Origin: Candidatus Omnitrophota bacterium
Lineage (GTDB): Bacteria; Omnitrophota; Gorgyraeia; JABMRG01
NCBI GenBank assembly: GCA_028716165.1
Contig: JAQUQI010000013.1
Span: 1 to 46,039, forward strand
Direction: 5' to 3'
Length of the DNA stretch: 46,039 nt
Each line of letters opens with the position of its first letter. Position 1 is the first letter of the stretch. This document shows positions 32,729 through 40,903 of the stretch, piece by piece. Position numbers and translations under genes: made by a program. The notes beneath the pieces were generated by a model. It was not told the DNA's origin. It saw nothing but the letters and a program-made list of their open reading frames with translations, and did no database searches.

Positions 32729-33416
32729 TTTTGCTCTGGCTCTGTGCGAGAACGAGGATATTATAAAGGCCTTCAGGTCCGTTTCTTTAAACTCGCAATC
32801 TGTTGATATGCTTCCTGAAATAGACAGGCTTTTGGCCTCTTCCGGCCTGCGCGCTGAAGATGTCGGGCTTTTTTGCGTAGGCCTTGGCCCGGGCTCTTTT
32901 ACAGGTTTGCGCGTTGGGATCACAATAATAAAGGCCATGGCGTTTGCGTTGAAAAAACCCGTTGCGGGCGTGCCAAGCATTGACGCTATCGCGCGTAACG
33001 CGGTAACTCCAAATCCGTTCATATGCGTTATAAGGGACGCCAGGCAGTCAAAGGTATACGCGAGATTTTATAAAAACACCCCCGCCGGGCCAATTGCCTT
33101 AAGCAGGATAATGCTTTTGGAAATAGACAAACTGCCCGCGCTTATTAAAAGCAGGACGTATTTTATCGGAGATGCCATAAGTATCTATAGGGAAAAAATG
33201 ATAAAGGCGGGTTTTGCGCAAGAGGATTTGGCTTCGCCGCAGGCCTGGCAGCCCGATCCGGGCATAATCGCCCTGCTTGGCCTTAAGAGGTCAAGAGCGG
33301 GCATAGTAGATAATGTTTTTACGCTGTCGCCTTTATACATATACCCGAAAGAATGCCAGATCAGAAAACAGCCTGTTCCAAACAGTCCGGGGCCATGGTT
33401 TTCTAAGAAAACATGA
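32694..33416 (+). CDS. tsaB: tRNA threonylcarbamoyladenosine biosynthesis protein TsaB
   Basis: The ATG at 32694 has AAGGGG 7 bases upstream and gives MIILSADTSGDSFALAL, the usual TsaB N-terminus; an in-frame TTG at 32673 is rejected. The 240-residue protein has the ASKHA-like fold with GLGPGSFTGLRVGITIIKAMAF, the TsaB signature. TsaB holds TsaD and TsaE together. ATGA overlap with alr at the 3' end. Confidence 0.94.
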   Translation: MIILSADTSGDSFALALCENEDIIKAFRSVSLNSQSVDMLPEIDRLLASSGLRAEDVGLFCVGLGPGSFTGLRVGITIIKAMAFALKKPVAGVPSIDAIARNAVTPNPFICVIRDARQSKVYARFYKNTPAGPIALSRIMLLEIDKLPALIKSRTYFIGDAISIYREKMIKAGFAQEDLASPQAWQPDPGIIALLGLKRSRAGIVDNVFTLSPLYIYPKECQIRKQPVPNSPGPWFSKKT

Positions 33417-34585
33417 TGAAACACGCAAACATTACGCGTAATGTTTTAAATAATGCCGCCTGCTTGGGGTATGCGCCGACATGGATAGAGATAGACCTTT
33501 CTGCCATAAGGCACAATTTCCGGCAGATTAAAAAAATTATTTCAAAAGAAACGGCTATATTGGCTCCTGTAAAGGCCAATGCCTATGGGCACGGAATATT
33601 GGAGGTGTCCAGGATGCTCGTTGACTTAGGCGTGGATTATCTTGGCGTAGGCACCTTAAATGAAGCCATGTTGCTTCGGTCAAGAGGTTTTTGTAATATA
33701 CCGGTTTTAATGATGGGCGTGATACTTGGCAAAGCCTCTTCTATAGTTGTTGACAATAATATTACCCAGGCTGTGGGGGATATCAATCTTGCCGCCGCGA
33801 TAGATAAAAGCGCCGGAAGACGGCGCCGGAAGGCCAAAGTTCATATAAAGATAGATACGGGTATGGGCAGGATAGGGGTTTGGCATAAGGATGCCATGCG
33901 ATTTCTATTTGCCATGCGCAAATTTAAAAACCTTGAGATAGAAGGTATATTTAGTCATTTTGCCAGTTCCGACGCGGATAGTATTCTTACGCATAACCAG
34001 ATAGCCGCGTTTAACCTGTTGATTTCGGAAATAGAGAAATTGGGTTTTAAGATACGTTATAAGCATATGGCTAACAGCATGGCAGTCGTTGATTATCAAA
34101 GCTCACACATGAACCTTATCAGGCCCGGCCTTATTCTTTACGGATTATGGCCTAAACACGGCATATCCTGCGGCAGAATGCGTATTAAACCGGCATTAAG
34201 CCTTAAAAGCAGGATTGTCTTTCTTAAATCAGTGCCTCCGGGCAGAATAATTAGCTATGGCGCCACCCACACTACTGATAGGCACACTAAGATCGCGACT
34301 ATTCCTATAGGATATGGAGATGGCTTGAGCAGAGGATTGTCTAATATAGGGCATGCCCTTGTCAGAGGTGTAAGGGTGCCTATTGTCGGGCGTATATGCA
34401 TGGACCAGACCATGCTTGATGTAGGCAATGTCTCTCATGTAAAAAAATCTGACGCAGTCACCCTGATAGGCAGTCAGTCAGGACTCTCTATAACGGTTGA
34501 CGAGATAGCCGGTTTATGCGATACGATACCTTATGAAGTTGTCTGCTGGTTTAATAAAAGGATACCAAGGAAATATAAAAATTAA
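33413..34585 (+). CDS. alr: Alanine racemase
   Basis: Alr makes D-alanine for peptidoglycan. The 390 residues include WIEIDLSAIRHN, the pyridoxal-phosphate Lys in PVKANAYGHG, KIDTGMGRIG, and the catalytic Tyr in GRIISYGATH, with CMDQTMLDVG at the end. The protein has about 18 extra residues before the conserved start, so a later start is possible, but none is obvious. It is the last gene of the long operon that includes tsaE and tsaB; after it come 185 bases with a promoter for the pilus locus. Confidence 0.96.
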   Translation: MMKHANITRNVLNNAACLGYAPTWIEIDLSAIRHNFRQIKKIISKETAILAPVKANAYGHGILEVSRMLVDLGVDYLGVGTLNEAMLLRSRGFCNIPVLMMGVILGKASSIVVDNNITQAVGDINLAAAIDKSAGRRRRKAKVHIKIDTGMGRIGVWHKDAMRFLFAMRKFKNLEIEGIFSHFASSDADSILTHNQIAAFNLLISEIEKLGFKIRYKHMANSMAVVDYQSSHMNLIRPGLILYGLWPKHGISCGRMRIKPALSLKSRIVFLKSVPPGRIISYGATHTTDRHTKIATIPIGYGDGLSRGLSNIGHALVRGVRVPIVGRICMDQTMLDVGNVSHVKKSDAVTLIGSQSGLSITVDEIAGLCDTIPYEVVCWFNKRIPRKYKN

Positions 34586-34674
34586 TTTTTTTAAAAAACC
34601 GTGATTTTGATAGATAGTAAGAGAAATAATGAGATTTCAAGCAGTAATAGGCTATTATTACCGATTTATTCTTA

Positions 34675-34703
34675 TTGACTAATCACAGCAAATACTATAT
34701 ACT
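34675..34703 (+). promoter_or_regulatory. Promoter of the type IV pilus operon
   Basis: TTGACT (34675-34680) and TATACT (34698-34703) are exactly 17 bases apart, each with five of six matches. A 60-base leader follows, with a hairpin at 34722-34753 and GAGG before the ATG at 34771. Confidence 0.65.
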
Positions 34704-34721
34704 CCCTTCATAATATATCAA

Positions 34722-34753
34722 GGTATACCAGACACTATCAAGTGTCGGATACC
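34722..34753 (+). promoter_or_regulatory. Leader hairpin or operator in the pilus operon
   Basis: GGTAT-a-CC-a-GACACT (34722-34736) pairs with AGTGTC-GG-ATACC (34741-34753) around ATCA: 13 pairs with two bulged A. There is no T-tract, so it is not a terminator. It may be an RNA element or the site of a DNA-binding protein. Confidence 0.5.
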
Positions 34754-34770
34754 GTATTTGAGGTAATAAA

Positions 34771-34962
34771 ATGATAAAGGCAGAAAAATATTATTCTGTT
34801 AATGAGGTTGCCAGGCTTTTAAGTATATCAAAGCAGACGCTGGTTCGTTATGAGTCAAAAGGTATATTTCCAAACGCCCGGCGCAATAAAGTCAATGGGT
34901 GGCGTGAATACACTATAAATGAGATTAACCACTTGCGTAAAATAATAGGCAGGACTTCCTGA
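34771..34962 (+). CDS. Small MerR-like helix-turn-helix protein
   Basis: This 63-residue protein is one MerR-type winged helix-turn-helix: YYSVNEVARLLSISKQTLVRYESKGIF, then the wing with ARRNKVNGWREYTINEINHLRKI. It lacks the coiled-coil and effector parts of MerR, resembling excisionase/MlrA-type solo domains. The stop shares one base with the pilM start (TGATG), so the two are coupled. As first gene of the pilus operon it may regulate the locus; its operator could be the hairpin at 34722. Confidence 0.8.
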   Translation: MIKAEKYYSVNEVARLLSISKQTLVRYESKGIFPNARRNKVNGWREYTINEINHLRKIIGRTS

Positions 34963-36545
34963 TGTTAAAAAAGGCCGTTGGTATTTATATTTCATCGCGA
35001 TATGTGGATATCGCTGAACTTTCGGGTTTGCGGTCCAATCCGGTGCTTTTAAGTTTCAGCAGGCAGGAGATAACCCCCGGTGCCGGTATTAACCACAATT
35101 ATGAAAAGGACGTTTCCCCGGCATGCCAGGATGAGTTTGTCTGCGCGATAAAAAAGGGTTCAGAGGGCCTTAAATCCAAACCCCAGTCGGTTTATACCGT
35201 ACTGCCGTCAGTTGACACGGTGATCAGATATTTTGATATGCCGTATTTACCTAAATCCGAACAGGCCCAGGCGGTGCGTTTTGAAGCAAAAAAATACATG
35301 CCGTTCAGGCTTGATGAGATAGTAAGTGATTTTAAGGTCCAGGCTTCATCCAAAGGTAAAAGATCTATAGACATATTTTTTGTGGCTGCCACAAAGGAAA
35401 GGTTGAATAACCATACCGCTAAGTTTACGGCAGCAGGCCTGCATACCTCCGGTATTGATATCATTCCTTTTGCCTTACTGCGGGTCTTGATGCTGCACAA
35501 GAAGGCGGAGGCAAAAGACGGTTTGGCCATACTTTATGTTGATGAGAATAAGAAAAGCATTTCAATAAGTATCATAAAATCCGGTATTCCCTTTATGAGC
35601 AGGGATATCCAAATTTCTATGGATGACAAAGAATCTTTATTTGAAAAAATTGCAAGCGAATTGATGGTATCAATTGATTATTACCGCAGGCAAAAGATTG
35701 GTTATGACGTCTCCAAGGTTATCCTTTGCGGCGAACAGCTTTTTAGCGGATTGGACGCGTATATCTCAAACGAATTAAAAGTTACCACCGAAACCATGTA
35801 TGATTTTATGAAAATAAAAAACGGCGATAAATTGCCTCCCACCGCCATTATAGCTGTTGGCGCCGCGATGGAAGGCCTTGGAAGGTCGGGATATAGTGTC
35901 AATCTTTCGCCTTTTTGCGCGGCTATTGAAAAAAGGCAGGCATTCGGTATCCTCGCGGTGCAGGTCATTGCTGCCGTAGCCGTCATTTCCGCGGCGTATC
36001 TTCTCTCCGGATTGCTTCTAAAGGGAGGTTATTCCAAATTGCGCCAATTAGAGCAAGCTTCCGCGTCTTTGCCTATAATGACTTCAACACTGGAAGCGGA
36101 AGGCCTTATGAAAAAAAAGGACGCTACACTGCAGACTCTTAGGTGTTTTCAGCTTATGCAGTCTGACCGTATTTCCTTGGCCAGGCAGCTGTCCGCAATA
36201 GCTTTTTATGTTAAGGAACAAAAAAAACAGCCGGCAGGCTTATGGATAAAGAAGATTGTTTTTAAAGAAACCGTTATAAAAAACGAATCAGGCCTGCCTG
36301 TTGGCTTTAACAGGGAAATGGTTTTGTCCGGAGGCGCTTTTTCAAGCGATAGCGCCAGAGAGATGGATTATATCCATAGCTTTCTTGACGCTATTACATC
36401 AGATGCCGGTTTTACCCGCTATTTTAACGATATAGAACTGGGTTCTGTTGACAGGACCAGCGTATCAAATGAATGGGTGGCGGATTTTACCATATCCGCC
36501 CGATCGCAGGCAGAACCTAAAGCTGGCCGCAGGGGCAGGAGATAG
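34962..36545 (+). CDS. pilM: PilM-PilN fusion, type IV pilus inner-membrane assembly protein
   Basis: This 527-residue protein joins two usually separate pilus proteins. Residues 1-305 are PilM, an actin-like cytoplasmic ATP-binding fold: KAVGIYISSRYVDIAEL, VYTVLPSVDTVIRYFDMPYL, QAVRFEAKKYMPF, and a late VILCGEQLFSGLDAYI. Residues from about 308 begin YSVNLSPFCAAIEKRQ, like the N-terminal NLLP peptide of PilN that binds PilM, followed by a membrane helix (about 328-348) and a periplasmic ferredoxin-like part. The fusion fixes the PilM-PilN pairing in one chain. It is followed after 2 bases by the PilO-like gene. Confidence 0.85.
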   Translation: MLKKAVGIYISSRYVDIAELSGLRSNPVLLSFSRQEITPGAGINHNYEKDVSPACQDEFVCAIKKGSEGLKSKPQSVYTVLPSVDTVIRYFDMPYLPKSEQAQAVRFEAKKYMPFRLDEIVSDFKVQASSKGKRSIDIFFVAATKERLNNHTAKFTAAGLHTSGIDIIPFALLRVLMLHKKAEAKDGLAILYVDENKKSISISIIKSGIPFMSRDIQISMDDKESLFEKIASELMVSIDYYRRQKIGYDVSKVILCGEQLFSGLDAYISNELKVTTETMYDFMKIKNGDKLPPTAIIAVGAAMEGLGRSGYSVNLSPFCAAIEKRQAFGILAVQVIAAVAVISAAYLLSGLLLKGGYSKLRQLEQASASLPIMTSTLEAEGLMKKKDATLQTLRCFQLMQSDRISLARQLSAIAFYVKEQKKQPAGLWIKKIVFKETVIKNESGLPVGFNREMVLSGGAFSSDSAREMDYIHSFLDAITSDAGFTRYFNDIELGSVDRTSVSNEWVADFTISARSQAEPKAGRRGRR

Positions 36546-36547
36546 AT

Positions 36548-37114
36548 ATGCCGGTAAAAATTGATTTAGACCCTAAAAAAAAGGCAGTATTAATATCGGT
36601 GGCAATCCTGTTGTTTACTTTTTTTGTGTGTTTTAATATAGCAAGCGCTCACGCGAAAAAAAGAGAGCTTATTAAGAGACGGGTCTCGGATATTTCTAAA
36701 AGAATAGTTTTGCGGCAGGACATTGAAAAGATTGACAAGATCAAGCAGGAGTATGCCAGGTTTTTTTACGATGGTATAGATCAGCAAGCTTTGAGATCAT
36801 TTGTATTGTCTGCCGCGTCAGAGTCAAACGTGAGTATAGTCTCCGCAAAACCTCGTGAAAGAGAGAACCTGGGGCCTTTTTCAAAAGAGTCCGTTGATCT
36901 GTCTTTTACGTGCGCTTTCAATGATCTTGGGTTATTTATTGCCAGAATTGAAGGTACACCCATGATTACTAAAATAGAATCGTTGTCAATACAGGGGGAT
37001 TCTGGTTATAACGAGGCGTCTGTCTCGGCCAGCCGGCCCCTGGCAAAGGATTATAAGCCGGATGATAATGTCTCTGTTGCCATGGTGGTTGCGGGGTATT
37101 CAATAAGCGGTTAA
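36548..37114 (+). CDS. pilO: PilO-like pilus assembly protein
   Basis: This 188-residue protein has one membrane helix (about 14-34), a coiled-coil stretch (AKKRELIKRRVSDISKRIVLRQDIEKIDK covers about 36-64), and a periplasmic domain (residues 75-188) with SIVSAKPRERENLG, VDLSFTCAFNDLGLFIARIE and MITKIESLSIQ. This fits PilO, which pairs with PilN in the alignment subcomplex. The assignment rests on layout and position, because PilO sequences diverge widely. It lies 2 bases from the PilM-PilN fusion and 2 from the next gene. Confidence 0.75.
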   Translation: MPVKIDLDPKKKAVLISVAILLFTFFVCFNIASAHAKKRELIKRRVSDISKRIVLRQDIEKIDKIKQEYARFFYDGIDQQALRSFVLSAASESNVSIVSAKPRERENLGPFSKESVDLSFTCAFNDLGLFIARIEGTPMITKIESLSIQGDSGYNEASVSASRPLAKDYKPDDNVSVAMVVAGYSISG

Positions 37115-37116
37115 AC

Positions 37117-37578
37117 ATGGATAAAGATAAAAAACAGCAGATAATATTAATTATTATAATACCTATATTCTTTTTAGCCCTTATGCATATGTATTCACAA
37201 CGAGAACAGGGCCGGGGCGGGGCAGGTGTCAAAGAAGAGGTTTTTGCGCCCGATGCAGGTATTGACGCCATACCTATGCCCGATGAAAGCATGGATTTTA
37301 ATTACACGCCTGGTGAAGAGAATCCTTTTACGAATCTTTTGCAGGCATATCTTAAGGCTTCGGATAAGGAGAAAGTCGTTGAACATGTTTCCGTGCCAAT
37401 GCCCAGTCTTGTTATTGAGGGTATGGTGTGGAACACCGATAAACCCCAGGCCATAATTAACGGCAAGGTCTTGAACGCCGGGGATATTATTGACGGTGTG
37501 CGTATTATTAATATAGAAAAACAAGGCATAACGATAGATTTTAACGGAGAGCGCGTGCTGGTAGAACGGAAAAAATGA
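37117..37578 (+). CDS. PilP/GspC-like pilus assembly protein
   Basis: This 153-residue protein has a membrane helix (about 8-24), a Gly/Pro-rich linker, ENPF, and then a small beta domain at about 95-150: SLVIEGMVWNTDKPQAIINGKVLNAGD, followed by VRIINIEKQGITIDFNGERV. This domain looks like the homology region of GspC/PilP, which docks on the secretin. PilP is a lipoprotein in Pseudomonas; here the anchor is a membrane helix, as in GspC. The secretin gene follows 12 bases on, as expected for this subunit. Confidence 0.7.
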   Translation: MDKDKKQQIILIIIIPIFFLALMHMYSQREQGRGGAGVKEEVFAPDAGIDAIPMPDESMDFNYTPGEENPFTNLLQAYLKASDKEKVVEHVSVPMPSLVIEGMVWNTDKPQAIINGKVLNAGDIIDGVRIINIEKQGITIDFNGERVLVERKK

Positions 37579-37590
37579 GGAGATATCAAC

Positions 37591-39087
37591 ATGAGAATGA
37601 ACCATAATACGGGATTAAAGAAGGCGTTGATTCTTATAATGGTTTTTTTTACCGGGGCGGGTTTTCTCCCTGCCCAGGAGATGCGAAGCATATCAATGGA
37701 TTTTCAGCAGGCCGCGTTGAAAGACGTCTTAAAGGTTTTTTCACAGCAGGCGGGCTTGAATTTTGTTGCTACGGAAAACATTGAAAACAGGAAGATCACT
37801 TTGTATCTTGATAGCGTGACTGTCCGGGATGCCCTTGATTCTATTATGGCGGCCAACAATCTTACTTATGAACAGGCCCAGGGCAGTTCTATTTTCATTG
37901 TCAAGGAATCAGGAAAAGCCAAGGTTGAGATGCTGACAAAGGTTTATTCGCTTGATTTCGCCCGTATAAGCCAGTCCGGTGACGAGTCAACATCAAGCGA
38001 ATCAGCGGATATTTATCCGGTAATAGAACATTTGCTTTCAAAGGGCGTAAACGGTGAAACACTCGGCAGTGTTGTTGTAGACAAAAGGACCAACAGCCTT
38101 ATCATAACCGCGATACCTTCGGATTTTGCGATCATTGAAGATACTATAAAAAAACTTGACAGCGTAACGCCTCAAGCGCTTATAGAAGCTGAAATAGTAG
38201 AGATACATACGGGCGCCTTGAGAAACCTTGGCCTTGAGTGGGGCGGAAGCGACGGGACATTTGTAAGGTTTACCGGACCCACGAAATTGACTCATTTTCC
38301 GTTTGTAAGGCATAACAATCCGTTTTCCAAAGGGCTTCTGAAGATAAGCAATACCGACGACGATGACAGCACGGAGCTTGAAAATGAGATGGGCGTTCTT
38401 TCTTTGCAGGAGTTTTCCGTTGTCCTCAAGGCGCTTGAAAGTGAAAACATGGCCAGGTATTTAGCCAAACCGCGTATTATGTCTTTAAGCAGTGAAACGG
38501 CGGAGATAAAGATATCATCCGATACGGCAATAGGAGTAAAAAAGACAAGTGTTACCGATACGGGTGAGGTTATTGAAGAGGCGGAGAGGATAGAAACCGG
38601 CATAACATTAAAGGTTACTCCGACGGTAAACAAAAAAGGTTATATTACTATGACGATAGAGCCTGAAGTGTCGCGCGCTGTCCAGTCTGCGTATTTTTCA
38701 AGTTTTGTGGATCCGACCAAGAGAAGCGCTAAGGCCACAGTCATGGTAAGGGACGGACAAACTATCGCGATAGGGGGGTTGTTAAAGACGGATGAAGAAG
38801 ACTCGGGAAGAGATGTGCCGGGTGTCAGCAGGATACCTATTTTAGGAAATCTGTTTAAGTCTAAAGGCAAAACCAAGGTCCAGACCGAGATCATTGTTTT
38901 CATCACGGCCCACGCGATACTTGACAGCGCTGATGCCAATCAAATAGCGCCAGCCGCGCAAAAGACCGAGAACAAGCCGGCTGTTGTTGAGAAAGTTATG
39001 CCTGATACGGCAAGTCAAAGGCAGGCAGAGATACAGAAGACTGTTATAAAACTTAGGAAAAAGAGAGAGCTGGAAAGAGCAAAGTAA
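37591..39087 (+). CDS. pilQ: Secretin (PilQ/GspD family outer-membrane channel)
   Basis: This 498-residue protein has a signal peptide (cleavage near LPAQ). An STN/N0-like domain (about 30-100) begins ISMDFQQAALKDVLKVFSQQAGLNFV, an N1-type domain runs to about 200 with VDKRTNSLIITAIPSDFAIIEDTIKKLD, and the secretin core (210-460) has ALIEAEIVEI, LSLQEFSVVLKALESE, GITLKVTPTVN and VPGVSRIPILGNLFKS. It is short for PilQ, with only two N-domains. The last 40 residues are a basic and Glu/Gln-rich tail. It forms the outer-membrane gate through which the pilus or secreted cargo passes. GAGGAG lies upstream of the ATG. Confidence 0.93.
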   Translation: MRMNHNTGLKKALILIMVFFTGAGFLPAQEMRSISMDFQQAALKDVLKVFSQQAGLNFVATENIENRKITLYLDSVTVRDALDSIMAANNLTYEQAQGSSIFIVKESGKAKVEMLTKVYSLDFARISQSGDESTSSESADIYPVIEHLLSKGVNGETLGSVVVDKRTNSLIITAIPSDFAIIEDTIKKLDSVTPQALIEAEIVEIHTGALRNLGLEWGGSDGTFVRFTGPTKLTHFPFVRHNNPFSKGLLKISNTDDDDSTELENEMGVLSLQEFSVVLKALESENMARYLAKPRIMSLSSETAEIKISSDTAIGVKKTSVTDTGEVIEEAERIETGITLKVTPTVNKKGYITMTIEPEVSRAVQSAYFSSFVDPTKRSAKATVMVRDGQTIAIGGLLKTDEEDSGRDVPGVSRIPILGNLFKSKGKTKVQTEIIVFITAHAILDSADANQIAPAAQKTENKPAVVEKVMPDTASQRQAEIQKTVIKLRKKRELERAK

Positions 39088-39088
39088 T

Positions 39089-40795
39089 ATGCGTAAGTCT
39101 AAATTAAAAATTGGCGAGATACTTCTTAATGAAGGCCTGATTAACCAGTCGCAGATTGACGAGGCGTTGAAGTTTCAAAAACTTAGCGGCAGAAGCATCG
39201 GGGACATATTGGTTGACAGGGGCCTGATCAGGGAAAATGATCTTTCAAACGCCCTTGCCAAGCAACTGGATATACCGTTTGTGTCAATCAAGGACGGTTC
39301 GTTAAAGCCGTCCGAAGACAATGACCTTGATAAAATTATACCGCAGTATTTTGCCAGAAGCCATATGGTATTGCCGCTTTCAAAACACCTGAAATCGCTT
39401 ACCGTTGCCATTGCCAACCCGCTTGATCTTTTGCTGATGGATAACCTGAAAAAGATGACAGGCTGTGATATTAATCCTGTTATTGCCACAAAGGCGGATA
39501 TCAGGGAAATGATATCACGGTTTTACGGCGCGAAAGATCTTTTGGAAGAGGCTGTTGACAGCTCCTATGATATAACGGAGGCAGGCGTCAACGCGTTCAA
39601 AAAACAGTATGAAAGCGAAAGCCTTGAAGACATTGTCTCAAAGGCCGAAGAAGCGCCTATAATAAAACTTGTTAACCTTCTTCTTATACAAGCGGTAAAA
39701 GACAGGGCAAGCGATATACACATAGAGCCTTTCAAGGAAAAGATAAATGTGCGTTTTAGGATTGACGGAATATTACATCAGATAGCGCCTCCCTCACAGC
39801 ACCTTTTGCCCGCTTTGATATCAAGGATAAAAATACTTTCTAAGATGGATATTGCTGAAAAAAGACTGCCGCAAGACGGCGGTTTTACCGTAAAGATTGA
39901 AGACAGGCCCATTGATTTAAGGGTATCTGTTATACCTACCCTGTTTGGCGAAAAAGCCGTGATGAGAATACTTGATAAAGGCGCTGTCTCTTTTGAGCTT
40001 GATAAGCTGGGTTTTTCGGAAAAGCACCTTAACAGTTTTAAATCGGTGATAACAAGGCCCTACGGCCTTATATTTGTAACAGGGCCTACCGGTAGTGGTA
40101 AATCAACCACGCTTTATTCGGCCCTGAACCATATCATGACACCAAAGAAAAATATCATGACGATTGAAGATCCCGTTGAATATCAATTGAGCGGCATAAA
40201 TCAGGTGCAGGTCAAGCCCAATATCGGGCTTACGTTTGCCGAAGGCCTTCGTTCTTTCCTAAGGCAGGACCCTGATATAATGATGGTAGGCGAGGTCAGG
40301 GACATTGAAACGGCGAGTATTTGTATCAGAGCTTCTTTGACAGGACATTTGGTATTAAGCACATTGCACACGAATGACGCTCCTTCAGCCATTACCAGGC
40401 TTACCGATATAGGTGTTGAGCCGTATCTTGTCGCTTCAAGCCTTTTGCTTATCATGGCCCAGCGCCTTGTAAGAAGATTATGCCCCAAGTGCAAGGCCTG
40501 TGTTAAGATGCCTGACGCAATTGCTGACCGCTATGGCATAACCAAACGGGACATATTTGAGGCAAGGGGGTGTGAGTATTGTAAGAATACAGGCTACTCG
40601 GGGAGGGTCGCTATACATGAATTGCTTGAGATCACCCCTGAACTGCGTCAGCTTATCGCGGATAGAGCGGCGATGGATATGATAAGGCAGGCCGCTAAAA
40701 AGTCCGGTATGCGGACATTGGTGGAAGACGGTTTATCAAAGATAATGTCCGGCACAACAAGCGTTGAAGAGGTGATGAGTTCTGCCTTTGAATAA
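39089..40795 (+). CDS. pilB: Type IV pilus/type II secretion assembly ATPase with MshEN-like domain
   Basis: This 568-residue ATPase has an N-terminal MshEN-type domain with two 24-residue repeats, 7-30 (KIGEILLNEGLINQ...) and 36-59 (SIGDILVDRGLIRE...). The core has Walker A GPTGSGKSTTLYSAL, the Asp box and Walker B QDPDIMMVGEVRD, a His box TGHLVLSTLHTND, and a zinc-binding Cys set, CPKCKAC and CEYCKNTGYSGR. In MshE the N-terminal repeats bind c-di-GMP; here the Arg of the R-L-G triplet is Lys in the first repeat and Ser in the second, so binding is possible but uncertain. It follows the secretin by 1 base. Confidence 0.94.
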   Translation: MRKSKLKIGEILLNEGLINQSQIDEALKFQKLSGRSIGDILVDRGLIRENDLSNALAKQLDIPFVSIKDGSLKPSEDNDLDKIIPQYFARSHMVLPLSKHLKSLTVAIANPLDLLLMDNLKKMTGCDINPVIATKADIREMISRFYGAKDLLEEAVDSSYDITEAGVNAFKKQYESESLEDIVSKAEEAPIIKLVNLLLIQAVKDRASDIHIEPFKEKINVRFRIDGILHQIAPPSQHLLPALISRIKILSKMDIAEKRLPQDGGFTVKIEDRPIDLRVSVIPTLFGEKAVMRILDKGAVSFELDKLGFSEKHLNSFKSVITRPYGLIFVTGPTGSGKSTTLYSALNHIMTPKKNIMTIEDPVEYQLSGINQVQVKPNIGLTFAEGLRSFLRQDPDIMMVGEVRDIETASICIRASLTGHLVLSTLHTNDAPSAITRLTDIGVEPYLVASSLLLIMAQRLVRRLCPKCKACVKMPDAIADRYGITKRDIFEARGCEYCKNTGYSGRVAIHELLEITPELRQLIADRAAMDMIRQAAKKSGMRTLVEDGLSKIMSGTTSVEEVMSSAFE

Positions 40796-40903
40796 AGCGC
40801 GCCGGCCCATAGCAAGCCAAGAGCGGTTATAAAAGATAGTGGCCGCTTAACGGTTTACAGAGCGCGTAGTATATGTGCCGCGTTTAGCGCACAGGAGAGA
40901 ATT

